From Owenia fusiformis (lineage: Eukaryota > Annelida > Polychaeta > Sabellida > Oweniidae): a stretch of 64,000 nucleotides of DNA. The position numbers and the translations under genes were made by a program. The stretch is taken from positions 33,630,867 through 33,694,866 of the forward strand of contig CAIIXF020000008.1 of the NCBI GenBank assembly GCA_903813345.2, written 5' to 3'. Every line of letters starts with the position of its first letter. Position 1 is the first letter of the stretch. This document shows positions 11,146-23,404 of the stretch, one piece after another. Below the pieces are notes generated by a model. It saw only the letters and a program-made list of their open reading frames with translations. It made no database searches and was not told the DNA's origin.

Positions 11146-12137
11146 AGTGCCCGATAAACTATAAAATGCGCATGCGTCCAGGTGTTGATAAACTATAAAT
11201 AGCGAAAATCCAGGGTTTGTCACCACAAGGTAAGCCAGGACGTGTTGAGAGAACAGCTAGTGTTGATATTGAACTTATATGTAGCCAGATAAGTTTCCTT
11301 ATTGAAATTACATATGGTTATTAGCAATACTTTGTAGGTGCTAAATAATAAAATATTTAGAGTATATATGAGAGAAATTGGTCATTTCGAACCTGTTGAA
11401 AAGTTTGTGGCTCTCGGCTACACCGGGGAATTTACTTCCATGAGTACACACATAAATGTGGGGTTCCCCAAGAGGTACGCGACAAGGTGACCTGGCATCA
11501 AATGTGCGACTAAATGCTACTATCGAGAAGATAAAATAACGAATACGACAATAAGTTATTGCATGTGACAATTCCGAGCCTTCATCTCACTGAAGTATTT
11601 TGAAGTGAAAATAGGATTTTTGTTTTGATACATGGATTCAGATGAACGTAACTTTATTCTGACAACTAATCAAAACTGAACAAAATTGATTGTACGTAAC
11701 AGACAATTTATTGTTTTACAATGTTTTGATTGGCTAAACGAATGAAACCAACAAATTATGACATGTAAAATGACAATTTTGAAATGTAAAATTTAAAAGT
11801 GACAAACACAACCTCCCTATCCACTCTTTGGGAGCCCTAGTAAATTAGTAATATGTACATGCAGCAGTGGTAGTGTACAGCTTATTATCACACTACGCTT
11901 TGTATTCTAAAGCCTGTTGTTTGTAATAACACTGTTCACTCAACGTATGTTTTGTGTGTGGGCAGTCAACGATAATCATTGTTTTATCCCGGTTATATGA
12001 CCTCGGCAATTATAACAGAACCGTACTAAACGAAAAAACGCAAATAAGAGAAAGCTTTCACACACATAAAAATAATGAACTAGTCTAATCCGCCAGTATA
12101 AACTCTGTGCTATACGTAGCCGGGTCAGGCGCACACT
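11146..12137. mobile_element. TTAA-flanked non-autonomous element splitting the satellite
   Basis: The insertion lies in a satellite unit that reads gttaaggtgtagc without it. TTAA is present on both sides (11142-11145 and 12138-12141). The ends are short and imperfectly inverted (agtgc.../...gcacact). Sequence near both ends (ctatacgtagccgggtcagg on the right, agtacacacataaat inside) is shared with the element at 43868-44352, also bounded by TTAA, so these are two members of one family. TTAA targets suggest piggyBac-like mobilisation; no transposase is present. Confidence 0.75.
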
Positions 12138-12255
12138 TTAAGGTGTAGCTATAGAAGACATCATACAGCATTGATTAAGTACATTAATTCCTCCATTAAA
12201 AACTTTCATCATATTACATTTGTCTTGTGGACTGATTGCTTTGTGAACTGTTTGT
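12138..12255. repeat. Detached last unit of the ~117-bp satellite
   Basis: This is one satellite unit (aaggtgtagctatagaagac onwards) separated from the main array by the TTAA-flanked insertion, which shows the insertion is younger than the array. Confidence 0.9.
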
Positions 12256-12551
12256 TTGTTGAACCGATTGTTTGGTGAAAGTTTTGTGGATGATTCTCTA
12301 AGGAGGTATTACTTGTTGTTGGATGACTTCATGAGTTGGCATTGATTGTCCATTCAGATTATAAACACATCAAGTATCTATTCTTCAATTTTATATTTAT
12401 CTTATATTTCTAGAGAAAGGCTGAGGTGCCATGTCTAATGTAGTTCAAATCAAATATGCACACTCCCCTATCCCCATAGTTTAAACAATTTAAGAAATAT
12501 ACAGCAGTTACATTAAATACATAGTCTGGTAATATTAATTACATTTATTAA

Positions 12552-12914
12552 AAGGGGCAACAAGGACTCTAGTGAGAAAATTTAAGATTTTTATTTTTTC
12601 TGAGCTATCAGGTCAATATTTAGCTTAACATCTTATTTGACATACCTATTTTCTTAAATGTATGGATAAACTATCAATTTCAGCATTAAGAAGTGTAAAT
12701 TCAGTTCAAAGCTTCTATAAAGGGAGTCCCACTTATAGATTTTTAAGATTCACCATGCTTCAAGAGGAATATCAGCTAAAATAATGTTCATTAAGGGAGT
12801 TTCTTTGTAGATAATAAAAATATATGATAGTCTTGATGAAATATCCAAACTTAAATATATTTTGACACTGGTCAATGATCGTTGAATGGCCCCCCTGCAC
12901 CAATTGTTGCACCT
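12552..12914. mobile_element. TTAA-flanked MITE (forward copy)
   Basis: The ends are aaggggcaacaa and ttgttgcacctt, an imperfect inverted repeat, with TTAA at 12548-12551 and 12915-12918. A second copy in reverse orientation, carrying a nested insertion, lies at 16755-17610 in intron 2 of SCP gene A. No coding capacity. Confidence 0.8.
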
Positions 12915-12918
12915 TTAA

Positions 12919-13470
12919 GTTTTCTTTGAAAAAATTGACAACATGCTTGGAAGCATGATTATAAAGGATACTATGGCAGTGCTTGTTGAACAATCCATTC
13001 AGTTCTGGAAATACTATGCTGCTGAATACAAGTGTTTGACGGTAGAATTTAGACCTGAAAAAATAAAACAATAAAAATGATTGGAACAAGTTGGAACTAC
13101 CCCTTTTCCCATCTTTTAAAAATGTTCATATGTAAAATATTTTTTCTTACTTTCAATGTAAGTTTGCTGTAGAAGGATTATTACTGCTCTGGTATATCAT
13201 ACACAGAACATGTCGAAGGGCAGTTCTCAAAAGTTCATAACATCTACCATGATCTATTAGCCATAATGATGGGAAAAATGTTTGCTTGGATTATACTTTC
13301 ATTTATAAAAATTCTCTGGCACATTTTTGTCTGCAACAACAGAAAGTTCAGAAAACGAAACCATAGTAGTTTCATAGCCATCTCAAAATTGCTGTAGTTA
13401 AAATAGGATAAATACATATATATTGATATAAATAACATACCATCCATTGAGTGTCCACATCCTCACTCTC
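12919..13470. other. Non-coding, no recognisable gene
   Basis: Short unsupported ORFs only (such as 13244-13447 on -). No domain, splice or repeat structure stands out. Confidence 0.4.
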
Positions 13471-13479
13471 GAGAAATCT

Positions 13480-13700
13480 ACACCATGTGCGTCTTTTGGT
13501 TGTAAGTGTAAATGCTCCATCAAATGCTGAAAGTAAAAAAGCTCAAGTCAACACCATGGGAGTCTTTTGGTTGTAAGTGTAAATGCTCCATCAAATGCTG
13601 AAAGTAAAAAGGCTCAAGTCAACACCATGGGAGTCTTTTGGTTGTAAGTGTAAATGCTCCATCAGATGCTCAAAGTAGAAAGTTTGAATCAACACCATGG
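13480..13700. repeat. 71-bp tandem repeat, three copies
   Basis: acaccatgggagtcttttgg starts near 13480, 13551 and 13622, with a partial fourth start near 13692. The units include ttgtaagtgtaaatgctcca. The last copy is more diverged. Confidence 0.9.
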
Positions 13701-13777
13701 GAGAAAGTTCAAGTAGAATGCTTGATTTTGCTTTGTATAATTGGGCTTCATCTAGTCATTCAATTTGAGCTAATCCT

Positions 13778-14394
13778 TTAAAGGAATATTCCTTGCCAGA
13801 CCCTTTCTCTCTTGATATGGTAGCTATAATCATATATATAGTTTCCATATTTAGCAAAACATGGGAAAATGTTTTAATATGGTCAATATTGATCATTTAA
13901 AAATCTAGTGCTTATTTCCAGTGAGCTGCCATCTTTTAAGATTTCTTGCAGGAAGTGATGTCATCAACTCTCAATTTCTATAACCTTGCCCATAACAGTA
14001 TAGGAAAGTAGCACAAAATCACTTCTAGACAAGTGATCATTACTTTCTGTGCAAAAATATTTTCAGGGCTTGTCAACTTAGAATAAAAGAAGAGATTTTC
14101 AGAAGGATTAAATAAGATACAAAGTTGAAAAAGAATATTTAGCTGGTTTTGTAATTCTTAATAGCTCCTCACCTAATGCTATATGCAAAGTTGAGAGTCG
14201 ATGACATCACTTCCTGTGTGAAATTTTAAAAGATGGCAGCTTACTGGAATTGAGCATCACATTTCTAAGTGATCAAAGACCATATCAAAACATTTTTGCG
14301 TGTTTTGCTAAACATGGCAAGCATATATATGGTTATAGCTACCATATGAGGAGAGAGTTGGTTTGGCAAGGAATACTCCTTTAACCTAACCTTA
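13778..14394. mobile_element. Foldback element with ~230-bp arms, TTAA ends
   Basis: The left arm starts ttaaaggaatattccttgcc and the right arm ends with the inverse ggcaaggaatactcctttaa. Complementarity continues through gatgtcatcaactctcaa on the left and gttgagagtcgatgacatca on the right, so the arms are about 230 bp around a ~170-bp core. TTAA occurs at both termini. A transcript would fold into a long hairpin. Confidence 0.85.
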
Positions 14395-14743
14395 CTCAAT
14401 CAGAATATAATATAATACAGTTAAAAAATAGCATTCACTGAATTTAATACGTTTATGAGTTTCAGGGATTTATATCATATTAAACATTTCATAAAAGGCC
14501 ATATTTTGACCTTATCAGAATGGAAACCCTAGAAAACAAGGGCTTGTCTCAATAAAAAAACATAAAGTTGAATAGAGTATTCTAGCATTGCAAACTTTTA
14601 AACAGGTTATTGCAATTTTGTTGATGCAGTTAAACTTTGCTCTATTGTATTCACTTATATTATTGCAGCAACCATGTCATACAAAACTCTTAAAAATACA
14701 TACCGGTACTATATTTTAATATCAGCTCAATGTTAACCTTTTT

Positions 14744-14749
14744 TATAAA
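14744..14749 (+). promoter_or_regulatory. TATA box candidate of SCP gene A
   Basis: TATAAA lies 41 bp before the ATG at 14790, at the spacing expected for a short 5' leader. No similarity to the shared promoter block of B-E is evident. Confidence 0.45.
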
Positions 14750-14789
14750 GTTAAACATCATTTTAACCAAGAAAAGTGGACTAACAGAT

Positions 14790-17700
14790 ATGGAAGAAGA
14801 TACAGAACAGGTTGGTTTTTTATTATTGCAAGAGACTAATATACTACATGCAAATTACAGTAAAACTTTTGTGTTGAACTTTTTTGACAAGAAAAACGCT
14901 CAGTGTTGGTAGGTGTTCACTACAGCAACATTTTAAATTCGCATCATTTTGCCATAAGTGCATATTATACATAGAAACCAGTTACTTTACAAGTTTATAG
15001 TGGGAAAAGACAGTTGAATTTGTATTTTTGTCATTCTAAATCCATTCTGTTTCTATATTCATTTGTTACAAGAGATAGAAACTATAAACACCTCTGCTTT
15101 TATGAATTGATAATTCATTGCTCATTCATATTTAATAAATAAACTGTACAATCATTTGGCAGCAATTTCGATAATTGTCATGCCAACATCAAATCCTTTT
15201 GCAAGTAACCCTTAGGACCTGTTTGCAAACTTTTATGTATCATCCCGTTAATACAGAGTAGTGGTCGGACTCGCCTGAAAATCTCCACTCGAGTGGGCCA
15301 TAAAAAACCACGATTATATTCGCGATTTGACTTAGTTGAGTTACTTCCGGTTTCAGTTTCCCAAGTAGCGGCAGAATTCATCAATTTGATCAAGTCTTTC
15401 AAGTGCCTCTATACTTTTTATTATCTAAATCGTATTGCACATCCCTATAGATTGTTCAAGTTCACCCCTAGTCCCCTATAGATAGTAAAACTTACCGGAT
15501 AAATAGTGAAAACAAACTTCGTCATTTTAAAATTCCCGGCTGTTGGATATTCCCAGATTGCATCAAACCGGAAATGAAACTTTTGCATAAAAATAACGAA
15601 AGCAGAATAAAATCCAAGTATGTTTGTCTTCCGCACATGGCATTAAATAGAAAATAAGTTGTATTCTATACAGATTAAGCAGAACATTACAACTATAAGC
15701 ATGGAAATTGCGAATAGGAGAGACGAATCGCGAGTCAAGGTAAGGTGAAAACGAATGAAAAATATTTTTTGGTAAAAATTTCAAATCGTGAGTTCAAGTT
15801 TTCAACTCGATCAATTGATTTTTGGACAAATGCGAGTAAAACTCGAGTACACGAGTCAATCTTCCAACCACTAATACAGAGCTATGTATTTTCTACCTAT
15901 GATAAGTTTTCTACAATGATAAGTTTTGACACTCTAATGATTAGTTTTTTTCATCCTTTCATTATCAAAATTTAATATAATCATTGTAATGATCCTTCAA
16001 ATGGTGGAATCCTTGACAAAGTTGAGTCAATTAAAGGACTTTATTGAATCAATTAAAGGACGTGATACTGTCAGTTTAATAGGCCTATCATTTTGAGTCA
16101 CAATTCTTTAACAGTTAACCAGATTGATCTATCTATCTACAAAGCAATCAAAACCAGTCATATTTCCCGTCCTATAAAAACAAAGTTTATTAAGAATACA
16201 AATTAGTCACACCTGTGTCAATAGAAATCACAACTTCGAAATTTGATTGTAACATTAACTCCAATAAGGCAGTTAGAGAAAATCTGCAAGAAATCTTAAA
16301 TCTCGATTCAATGTTTTCTGGACATAGGATAATCCACATGCATTAATATGGGTGTCAATGGGAGAAAATAGTTTTGCCAGATAAAGACATTCACTGTTGA
16401 TAGGGATTCACTAGAGGGACATGTTCACTGTCATTACACTGCAGGGGAAGAGGGTACAGTCCTATTCATTAGGTTTCATACATATTCTCAATTTGGAAAA
16501 ATTATTGAATCATTCTACTGCTTTGTGTTTGTTACTTTTCAATATGCAGAAGGTACGGCTGGGTGATCTCCCTAGACTGTGGGTAAGGAAGATAGTGACT
16601 GCAGGCTTTGCCTCTGACTGTGATAAAGATGGCCATGTTAGTTATGAAGATTCAATGACACTGGCAGACAATATTGTAAAGCTAGGTAAGATGCTGAGAT
16701 TAAGTAGCATATTGTGCTTATATGCCAGTTCTAACCAAGAATTCGTCAGCTTAAAGGTGCAATAATTAGTGCAGGGGGGGGGGGCATTCAACGATCACCG
16801 ACCAGTGTCAAAATATATTTAAGTTTGGATATTTCATCAAGATTAACATTCATTTTCATTATCTTCAAAGAAATCCCCTGGATGAACATTATTTCAGCTG
16901 ATATTCCTTTTGAAATGAGTTGGATGTTAAAATCTATAAGTGGTACTCCCTTTAAGAAGCTTTGAACTGAATTTACACTTCTTAATGCTGAAATTGATAG
17001 TTTATCCATACATTTTAAGAAAATAGGTACCGTATTATCTCTTTTAAACGCACACTCTCTAATAAATGCACACCCGACTTTTTGTCCCAGGTTAGAAAGT
17101 CCTGTCCAGATAATATTGAGATCTGACAGAGCTCTAATAAAAAAATATTGTGGGCGATAATAGAGTATTTTCACCGTTCGTTAAAATAATGCATCATGAT
17201 TCATGACGTCACGTTTCCCATCATGCAACATGTAAGAAATTTCTTCAGGTGTTCATGTAAATAACACACAATAGTGTATTTATATACTAAATTTGTCGTC
17301 TAGGAGCTCACAATTCAAGGTAAAAACATAACATATAGCATATTCTCTCTAATAAACGCACATATCTACTATATTTGATCGATTTTAGGTATAGAAGTAA
17401 ATTTTCACCCATTATCGCCCACCATCATTTTTAGAATTCCCGGGGATTTAGCTGCTTGAAACCTCTCCCCCACGAGAATTTGCTAAGCGCACTGTGCGTA
17501 TAATAGAGATAATACGGTATGTCAAAGAAGATGTTAAGCCAAATATTGACCTGATAGCTCAGAAAAAAGAAAAAATCTAGAATTTTCTCTCTACAGTCCT
17601 TGTTGCCCCTTTAAATAATAATGTATGGGGAAGAATTTCATGGACTTAAAATTTGAACCAATGGTCAATGAACAATGCTTCGCAAACTTCTTCAATTCTT

Positions 17701-18884
17701 ATCATTAAATTTCAGGTTGTTTGGAGGGTAAAGCAGCTGACAAAGTATATGAATTCTGGAAATTTGCTATAGCTGATACTGAAAAAGAAGCCCCTAATTT
17801 TCACTATGAAAAATCATTTGTAGAACAAGTAAAACATGTATGGGCCGTAGTTCACAATCCAGAAAAGATGAAGACCTGGCCTAGGTTTTGGCAAAAATAC
17901 TTCCAGGTAAACATTATTCCATAAACTGAAGAGCTATTGCAGTATTTTAATATATAATATATTATTTTAATATATATTAAACAGCGTTATCTATAATGGA
18001 TAGTATAGAATAAACCAAAAACTAGATAACAGAACGCTAAAGCGTAACATATCCCATCGAACAGCCATGGCTGCCATTTTTACAAAATTCTTCACTAATT
18101 TTTCCAGTTATAGCAAAAATCATTAAATAACACACATAAAAATGGCCACCATTTCTTAATGGTCACTCACTAGCCAAATTGTCATAAGATTGTGTAATAT
18201 GCTTTTAAGTAGGCACAAAATCGCACACATGTACATGTAAATGGTGGCCATTTTTCAAAATGGGTGCCTACTAGACAAAGTGCCATTATTCACATATATG
18301 AACAAAATCGCTCTATTACTTTTGAGTTGTAGTGAAAAACATTACATAACACACGCTTTCGAGCAGAACTTCTACTCCCATAGGGCAAATGTGTACAAAA
18401 TGTGAACAAAATTTGGCCGACGGTATTCGAGTTATTGCCTGGACATACAGAGGCATTTCCTAATTATCCCTCCAAACTTCATTGGATGGAATAGTTTCTG
18501 ATTCTTAAAAGAATTGAAAAGCACAGGCTGCCCCGATTCTGAAAAGAAATATTACACTGTGTCTTACTATGAATGATACCATTTGGTACATGATACTCTT
18601 CATAAAAAATAAAATTGACATAGCCTATTTTTCTGAGATAAATATTATTCATTTTACAGGTTTTGGATTTCAACTCTGATGGGTTCATCAGCTTTGATGA
18701 GTACTTAATCTTCTGGAGAGTCCATAATCTTGATCCAAGCCTAGCAAGATTGCAGTTTGATTACATGGATACAAACCATGATGGAAAAATCTCAGAGGAA
18801 GAGTTTGTTGATGCATATATTGATTATATCAGCAATTATAGTGATAATGGAAATAGATTCTATGGACCAATAGTTGACTTTTAA
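14790..18884 (+). CDS. Sarcoplasmic calcium-binding protein, gene A (4 coding exons)
   Basis: Exons: 14790-14810, 16550-16685, 17716-17906, 18660-18884; junctions are GT/AG in phases 0, 1, 0; product 190 aa. SCPs are soluble calcium buffers of invertebrate muscle and neurons. Exon 1 gives Met-Glu-Glu-Asp-Thr-Glu-Gln. Exon 2 holds EF-hand 1 with a complete loop at residues 30-41 (Asp1, Asp3, Asp5, Gly6, Val8, Asp12); Asp at position 12 of EF1 is also found in annelid SCP. Exon 3 (residues 53-116) is helical and Trp/Phe-rich with no canonical loop, as in SCPs where EF2 is degenerate. Exon 4 has two canonical loops, 119-130 (DFNSDGFISFDE) and 153-164 (DTNHDGKISEEE), and ends FYGPIVDF, like the Phe-Trp-Gly-Pro end of SCPs. 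This is the only copy here with an intact EF1 and lacks the duplicated flanks of B-E. Calexcitin-type proteins are relatives; calmodulin and parvalbumin do not fit. Confidence 0.88.
15259..15873. mobile_element. Non-autonomous hAT-type element in intron 1 of gene A
   Basis: Terminal inverted repeats tagtggtcgg / ccaaccacta (one mismatch) are flanked by identical 8-bp duplications atacagag at 15251-15258 and 15874-15881. Subterminal ctcgagt/actcgag motifs repeat near both ends. It is 615 bp with no transposase, and unrelated in sequence to the hAT-type element at 6813. Confidence 0.9.
16755..17610. mobile_element. TTAA-flanked MITE (reverse copy) in intron 2 of gene A
   Basis: This is the reverse-orientation copy of the element at 12552-12914, starting aggtgcaataattagtgcag with TTAA on the left (16751-16754) and on the right (17611-17614). 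It is longer because a second element (17030-17517) is nested inside. A poly-G run follows the left end. Confidence 0.8.
17030..17517. mobile_element. Nested TA-flanked MITE
   Basis: Inverted ends ccgtattatctc / gagataatacgg (about 26 bp with mismatches: aaacgcacac against gtgcgtata) are flanked by TA. The empty site is preserved in the sister copy near 12640, which reads continuously through the insertion point. TA targets suggest a mariner-type source. Confidence 0.85.
18022..18492. mobile_element. Pearl/HINE-like element in intron 3 of gene A
   Basis: The head (ctagataacagaacgc, then atcccatcgaac) and tail (tccctccaaacttcattgga) match the corresponding parts of the better preserved element at 42591-43357. 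The interior has two diverged ~170-bp segments with aaaatggccaccatttc-type motifs. The tetranucleotide run is nearly lost. Confidence 0.6.
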
Positions 18885-18902
18885 GATGAAAAAGTGAATA
18901 AG

Positions 18903-19660
18903 ACTAAATAACAGCAATGCCAAAGCGTGGCAAATACCATCGAACAGCTATGGCTGCTACTTTTGGAAATGGCTGCCAATTACCCAAATTGTCATTAGAC
19001 AGTGCAATATTATTCTTGGTATTCACATAAAAATGGCCAGCATTTTTCAAAATGGCAGCTTACTAGCCAAAGTGCCATTGGGGATTGTCATGCTTCTAAG
19101 CATTCACATATAAAATTTCAACAAAAACACTCCACTGCTTTTCCCATCATAGCAACGATGTAAAATAATACATATCTAAATAAATGGCAGTCATATTTCA
19201 AAAGGGCTGTTCACTAGCCAAATTGTCATGGGAAAGTGTAATATGCTTCTAAGCATTCACATATAAAATTTCAACAAAAACACTCCACTGCTTTTCCCAT
19301 CATAGCAACGATGTAAAATAATACATATCTAAATAAATGGCAGTCATATTTCAAAAGGGCTGTTCACTAGCCAAATTGTCATGGGAAAGTGTAATATGCT
19401 TCAAAGTAGTCACATATAAAATTTCAACAAAAACACTCCACTGCTTTTCCCATCATAGCAACGATGTAAAATAATACATATTTAAATAAATGGCAGTCAT
19501 ATTTCAAAAGGGCTGTTCACTAGCCAAATTGTCATGGGAAAGTGTAATATGCTTCAAAGTAGTCACATATAAAATTTCAACAAAATTACTGAGCTACCTG
19601 TTGGACTCTAGTAAACAAAAAATAACACACATAAAATGGTGGTCATTTCAGCGGTGCTCT
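18903..19660. mobile_element. Pearl-like repeat with ~153-bp tandem core, 20 bp after gene A
   Basis: The head (ctaaataacagcaatgccaa, then ataccatcgaacagctatgg) resembles the other pearl-like heads. Three to four units of ~153 bp follow (tccactgcttttcccatcat near 19131, 19283 and 19437). It begins within 20 bp of the stop codon of gene A, so it must form or replace the native 3'UTR. The tail is not clear. Confidence 0.65.
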
Positions 19661-21514
19661 ATTAGCAAAATTGTCCTAAATAAGTTTCTCGAAAATGTGC
19701 GCTCATCAGTCTTGCTCATCCAGTTAACATTGTTCAATTGGCCAAGTTCAGAAAAATTTCAACATTAGGGATTCTTTTAGTAAGAATATTCAATGATTTT
19801 TCCAAGGATAGTTATTCCGGCCATATCCAGCTCCTGATCATCCAGCATTTGTTTTATTATGCACCTTCTCAATCTATTTTTTGAGTGTACTACGATATAC
19901 TTACATTTTTAGAACTTTTGATTTTTCCACAAACTTGAATGACTTCGGTCTAGCTATACACAGAACGAAAAAGTGCTGTCTTGTCCCGGGATTTAATTTA
20001 CATTTATTAAATAAATAATAAAATTTTATATAAATAATATAATTATTATAAATAATAATATTATTAATAAATATAACATTTGAAGAAAAGGACACCTTCG
20101 TCATAACTATGTAATGATTTCTGTGTTAATATTGAAGCAGGAAAAATAATTCTCATTAGGGACAGCATTTAAAGTTTGGAGATGAGATCAGATACTTATC
20201 GTAAATTGGAAATGCTATATGGTAATGAAAGTTTGTCTTTACTTTGCTAAGGAGAACTGAAAAGTAAGCACACAGTAACCTTATTCCAAATAAAACTGGC
20301 AATACATTTGTAATATTGGAGAGATGTTGCAATTAGTACACTTTTATTTATTTTTATTTATTGATTTCTCAATTCACCCTTTATAGGGTATAAGAGTACA
20401 AAAGATAAACTTAATTAATACAGTAACAAACATTAAAATAACATTATAAACGTACATTTTTTTGCTCAGCCTCGATTAAAAATGTACAAAGTTTTATTCG
20501 TATATTTTTGTTTTAATTCATTAATTTCTCAAACTTCTGTGTGTTTGGACTTGTCAAATAACATTTAGGAAGGTACCTTTTTCTAATATAACTTAAAGCT
20601 TTGCATTCTAAATTGACATGAAATTTACAGTAAGCAATCATTTTAAATAAGTATGTGTTGATGAAGTTTGGACATTTTCTGTAATTTTATAATTTAATTT
20701 AAATCAAAGGAAACTATTAAAGTTAATGGAGTCAGCAACCAACTAGTTTGGACTTTTTTTGAAGGAATGTCAATTTTCTCCCTTGAAGTTATTCTCAATG
20801 GATTTAAAAAAACACATCGCCATCTTTCTAATTGGCATGCCTAAAGACACACAACATCTTGAATACAAACAATAAATCTATGTAAGGACCTTCAACTTAA
20901 AGGACATATTTTTTTAATTATGTTATGCTGTTCATGTTCAGTGCTCCATGTCATATAAACCAAATCCTACAATACTTTAAATAACAGAACGACAGAAAAG
21001 TGTTGAAAAACCTGTTAGATATACTACAGTACTTTACATCTTTAATCACTCAACTTCCGATTTTATATATCTTTTGTACATACATTGGACATATTCTTCT
21101 TAAGTAGATATATTTTGAAAAAACTCACCGTAAAATAAGCTTCTTTTTAAAATCATTGAACGTTTTCACAAGTATAGGGATCAAAGAGCACTCTCCTTTT
21201 AAATCCTCCCTTATCGGTACATATGACCGTCAACCCAGTAAAAAGTTGACAGATTTTGGCAAAACGAAGGCTCTATCTTTTAAGTCCATAGACCTAAATT
21301 ATTCTTCATAGTATATTTAGATTGTGGAAAGTATTTCACATGATCTTTTATCATCATCATTTTTTAGGGTATTACATATGTCTAGGCTGTTTGTGGGACT
21401 GCACACAAATTGTCCCCTGACATCCACTGTTCCAGTTAAGTATGTTTTTCTTGGATTTGTGGTAATTTTTATATCCTCACTCCTGGCTAAACACAAAATT
21501 TGAATTACACTGTT
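19661..21514. other. Non-coding, probable LINE tail debris
   Basis: No gene seen. The stretch 20340-20460 (tttattgatttctcaattca, then ctttatagggtataagagta) looks like the A/T-rich 3' tail of a retroposon. The rest is unassigned AT-rich DNA. Confidence 0.35.
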
Positions 21515-22725
21515 GAAACTGGACAACAGCAAAGCCAAAGCATAGCAAATCGAACAGCAATGGCTGGCATTTTTACAAATGAAGAATATAGCTCACTATA
21601 GCCAAATTGTCATCAGAAAGTGTAATATGCTTCTAAGTAGGCACATATAAAGTTTCAACAAAATCACACACAGGTACATGTCAATGGAGGCAATTTTTCA
21701 AAATGACCGCCTACTTGCCAAAATGTCATAAGACAGTGTGCCATGCTTATAATATTCACATATCAAACAAAATCACTCTATTACTTTACTAGTTATAGTA
21801 AAAAATGTAAAAATGGTGGCCATTTTTCAAAATGGCCACCTTCTACAAAAAGTGTCATTAGATAGTGTGCCATGCTTATAGTATTCACATACCAAATACT
21901 TTTCAAAGAATGGCCACCTTCTACCAAAAGTGTCATTAGACAGTGTGCCATGCTTATAGTATTCACATACCAAATACTTTTCAAAGAATGGCCACCTTCT
22001 ACCAAAAGTGTCATTAGACAGTGTGCCATGCTTATAGTATTCACATATCAAAAAAATATGAACAAAATCCCTCTATTACTTTTATTATAGTTATAGTAAA
22101 AAAAATCAAAATGGTGGCAATTTTTTAAAATGGCCACTTCCTACCAAAAGTGTCATTAGACAGTGTGCCAAGCTTATAGCTCACTTACCAAATATAAAAA
22201 AATTGCTCCACTACTTTATAATAGTAGTTTTAATAAAAAACTTTAAAATGCCTGCCATTTTTCAAAATGGCCACTTCCTACCAAAAGTGTCATTAGACAG
22301 TGTGCCATGCTTATAGTATTCACATACCAAATATGAACAGAATCCCTCCACTACTTTTCAAGTTACAGCAAAAGTTGTGATATAGCGTGTAAAGGCCATG
22401 TGCTTCTTGGACTTCTAGCTTAATTAATGTCTATATAATTTTTTTACATTAAAAACATATTGCTATTACAATTTTACACATTGTACCTAAATTACTGTAA
22501 AATCGGCACTAAAATGGCCACCATTTTTTAATGAGTGGCCATTTGTAAATCGGCTTTGGAGCAGAACTTCGACCCCAATAGGGTATATGTGTACAAAATA
22601 TGAACAAAATCTGGCCAACGGTATATGAGTTATTGACCGGACAGACAGACGGATGGACGAAGAGATGTACGAATGTACATAGATATGTACAGATGGACAG
22701 ACAGACAGTTTGACTACAGTTTCTT
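21515..22725. mobile_element. Pearl-like element with 78-bp minisatellite core
   Basis: Head ggacaacagcaaagccaaag, then aatcgaacagcaatggctgg. The interior contains a 78-bp tandem repeat (catgcttatagtattcacat at 21871, 21949 and 22027) and related longer units. Near the end is a degraded tetranucleotide run (ggacagacagacggatggac). This order (inverted-repeat head, tandem core, tetranucleotide, tail) is that of bivalve pearl/HINE elements. ORFs across 21793-22090 are repeat artefacts. Confidence 0.65.
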
Positions 22726-22840
22726 ATTTTCAACTGTGTGTCAGTTTATGAAGAAACTAGAGATAAGCTGATGTCAGCCATAGGTGAATAGGGGAGGTTC
22801 AAAATCCTAAAGCTGGATATTGTTTTCAAAAAAAAGTAGG

Positions 22841-23080
22841 TCTTGTTTTTAAAAAATTACCTTAAAAAGGCCCATTTTTGAAAGAAAACTCTTAGATGTG
22901 GGTACATTTTTAGAGAAAGAATCCATAGATGGGGCAGATATTTTGAATCCCAGTGGTATCCACTGTACAAAACGTTGACCACCCCCCCCCCCACACACAG
23001 ACTATTAACATCTCTTGTTGCTGAAGTGAGGAATTCTTACTCTATTATTGGATTAGTCTTTTTAGTTTGTCAAACAATAC
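22841..23080. repeat. Block shared with the 5' flank of gene E
   Basis: This ~230-bp stretch (ccttagatgtgggtacattt-like core, poly-C tract at 22982, gaggaattcttactctatta) is nearly identical to about 51900-52105 upstream of gene E. It is absent just before C and D, so the flank of E is a mosaic. Confidence 0.85.
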
Positions 23081-23404
23081 TTTGAATAGAATTATGCAAG
23101 AAAAATGTGCCTGATGCTCTTTGCCCTCTGCTTTTGATACACCATATAGAATGAATCTTTTTTAGCTTTCAGATTTTTTATAAGCCTGCTCTAATTCTTT
23201 AAATCAGGTTATCTAAAGTTTACTTTCATTAAACTATGTCATTTAAAGATGGGGTAAGAACATTTAATTTTGGTAAACAGAATTTAAAATATGTTAAAGC
23301 TGCTCAATCTCAGACAAAACAAACCCCCTCATGCAATGGCTAAATAAATCATTCTAATGTAAGAATTTTGTTTGACGCCAACTCTGCGATTAAGCAGCTT
23401 TAAG

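Noticed and set aside
9243-11150. Regularly spaced repeats resembling a CRISPR array
   Set aside because: The units are contiguous with no unique spacers, have three different lengths, and lie in an animal genome; this is a satellite.
14790-18884. Calmodulin, troponin C or parvalbumin as the identity of the EF-hand family
   Set aside because: Two canonical loops in one terminal exon, a Trp/Phe-rich linker exon with no loop, ~190-aa length and the Phe-x-Gly-Pro C-terminus fit the SCP/calexcitin group.
21793-22090. Repeated-peptide ORFs on both strands
   Set aside because: Products of the 78-bp tandem repeat.
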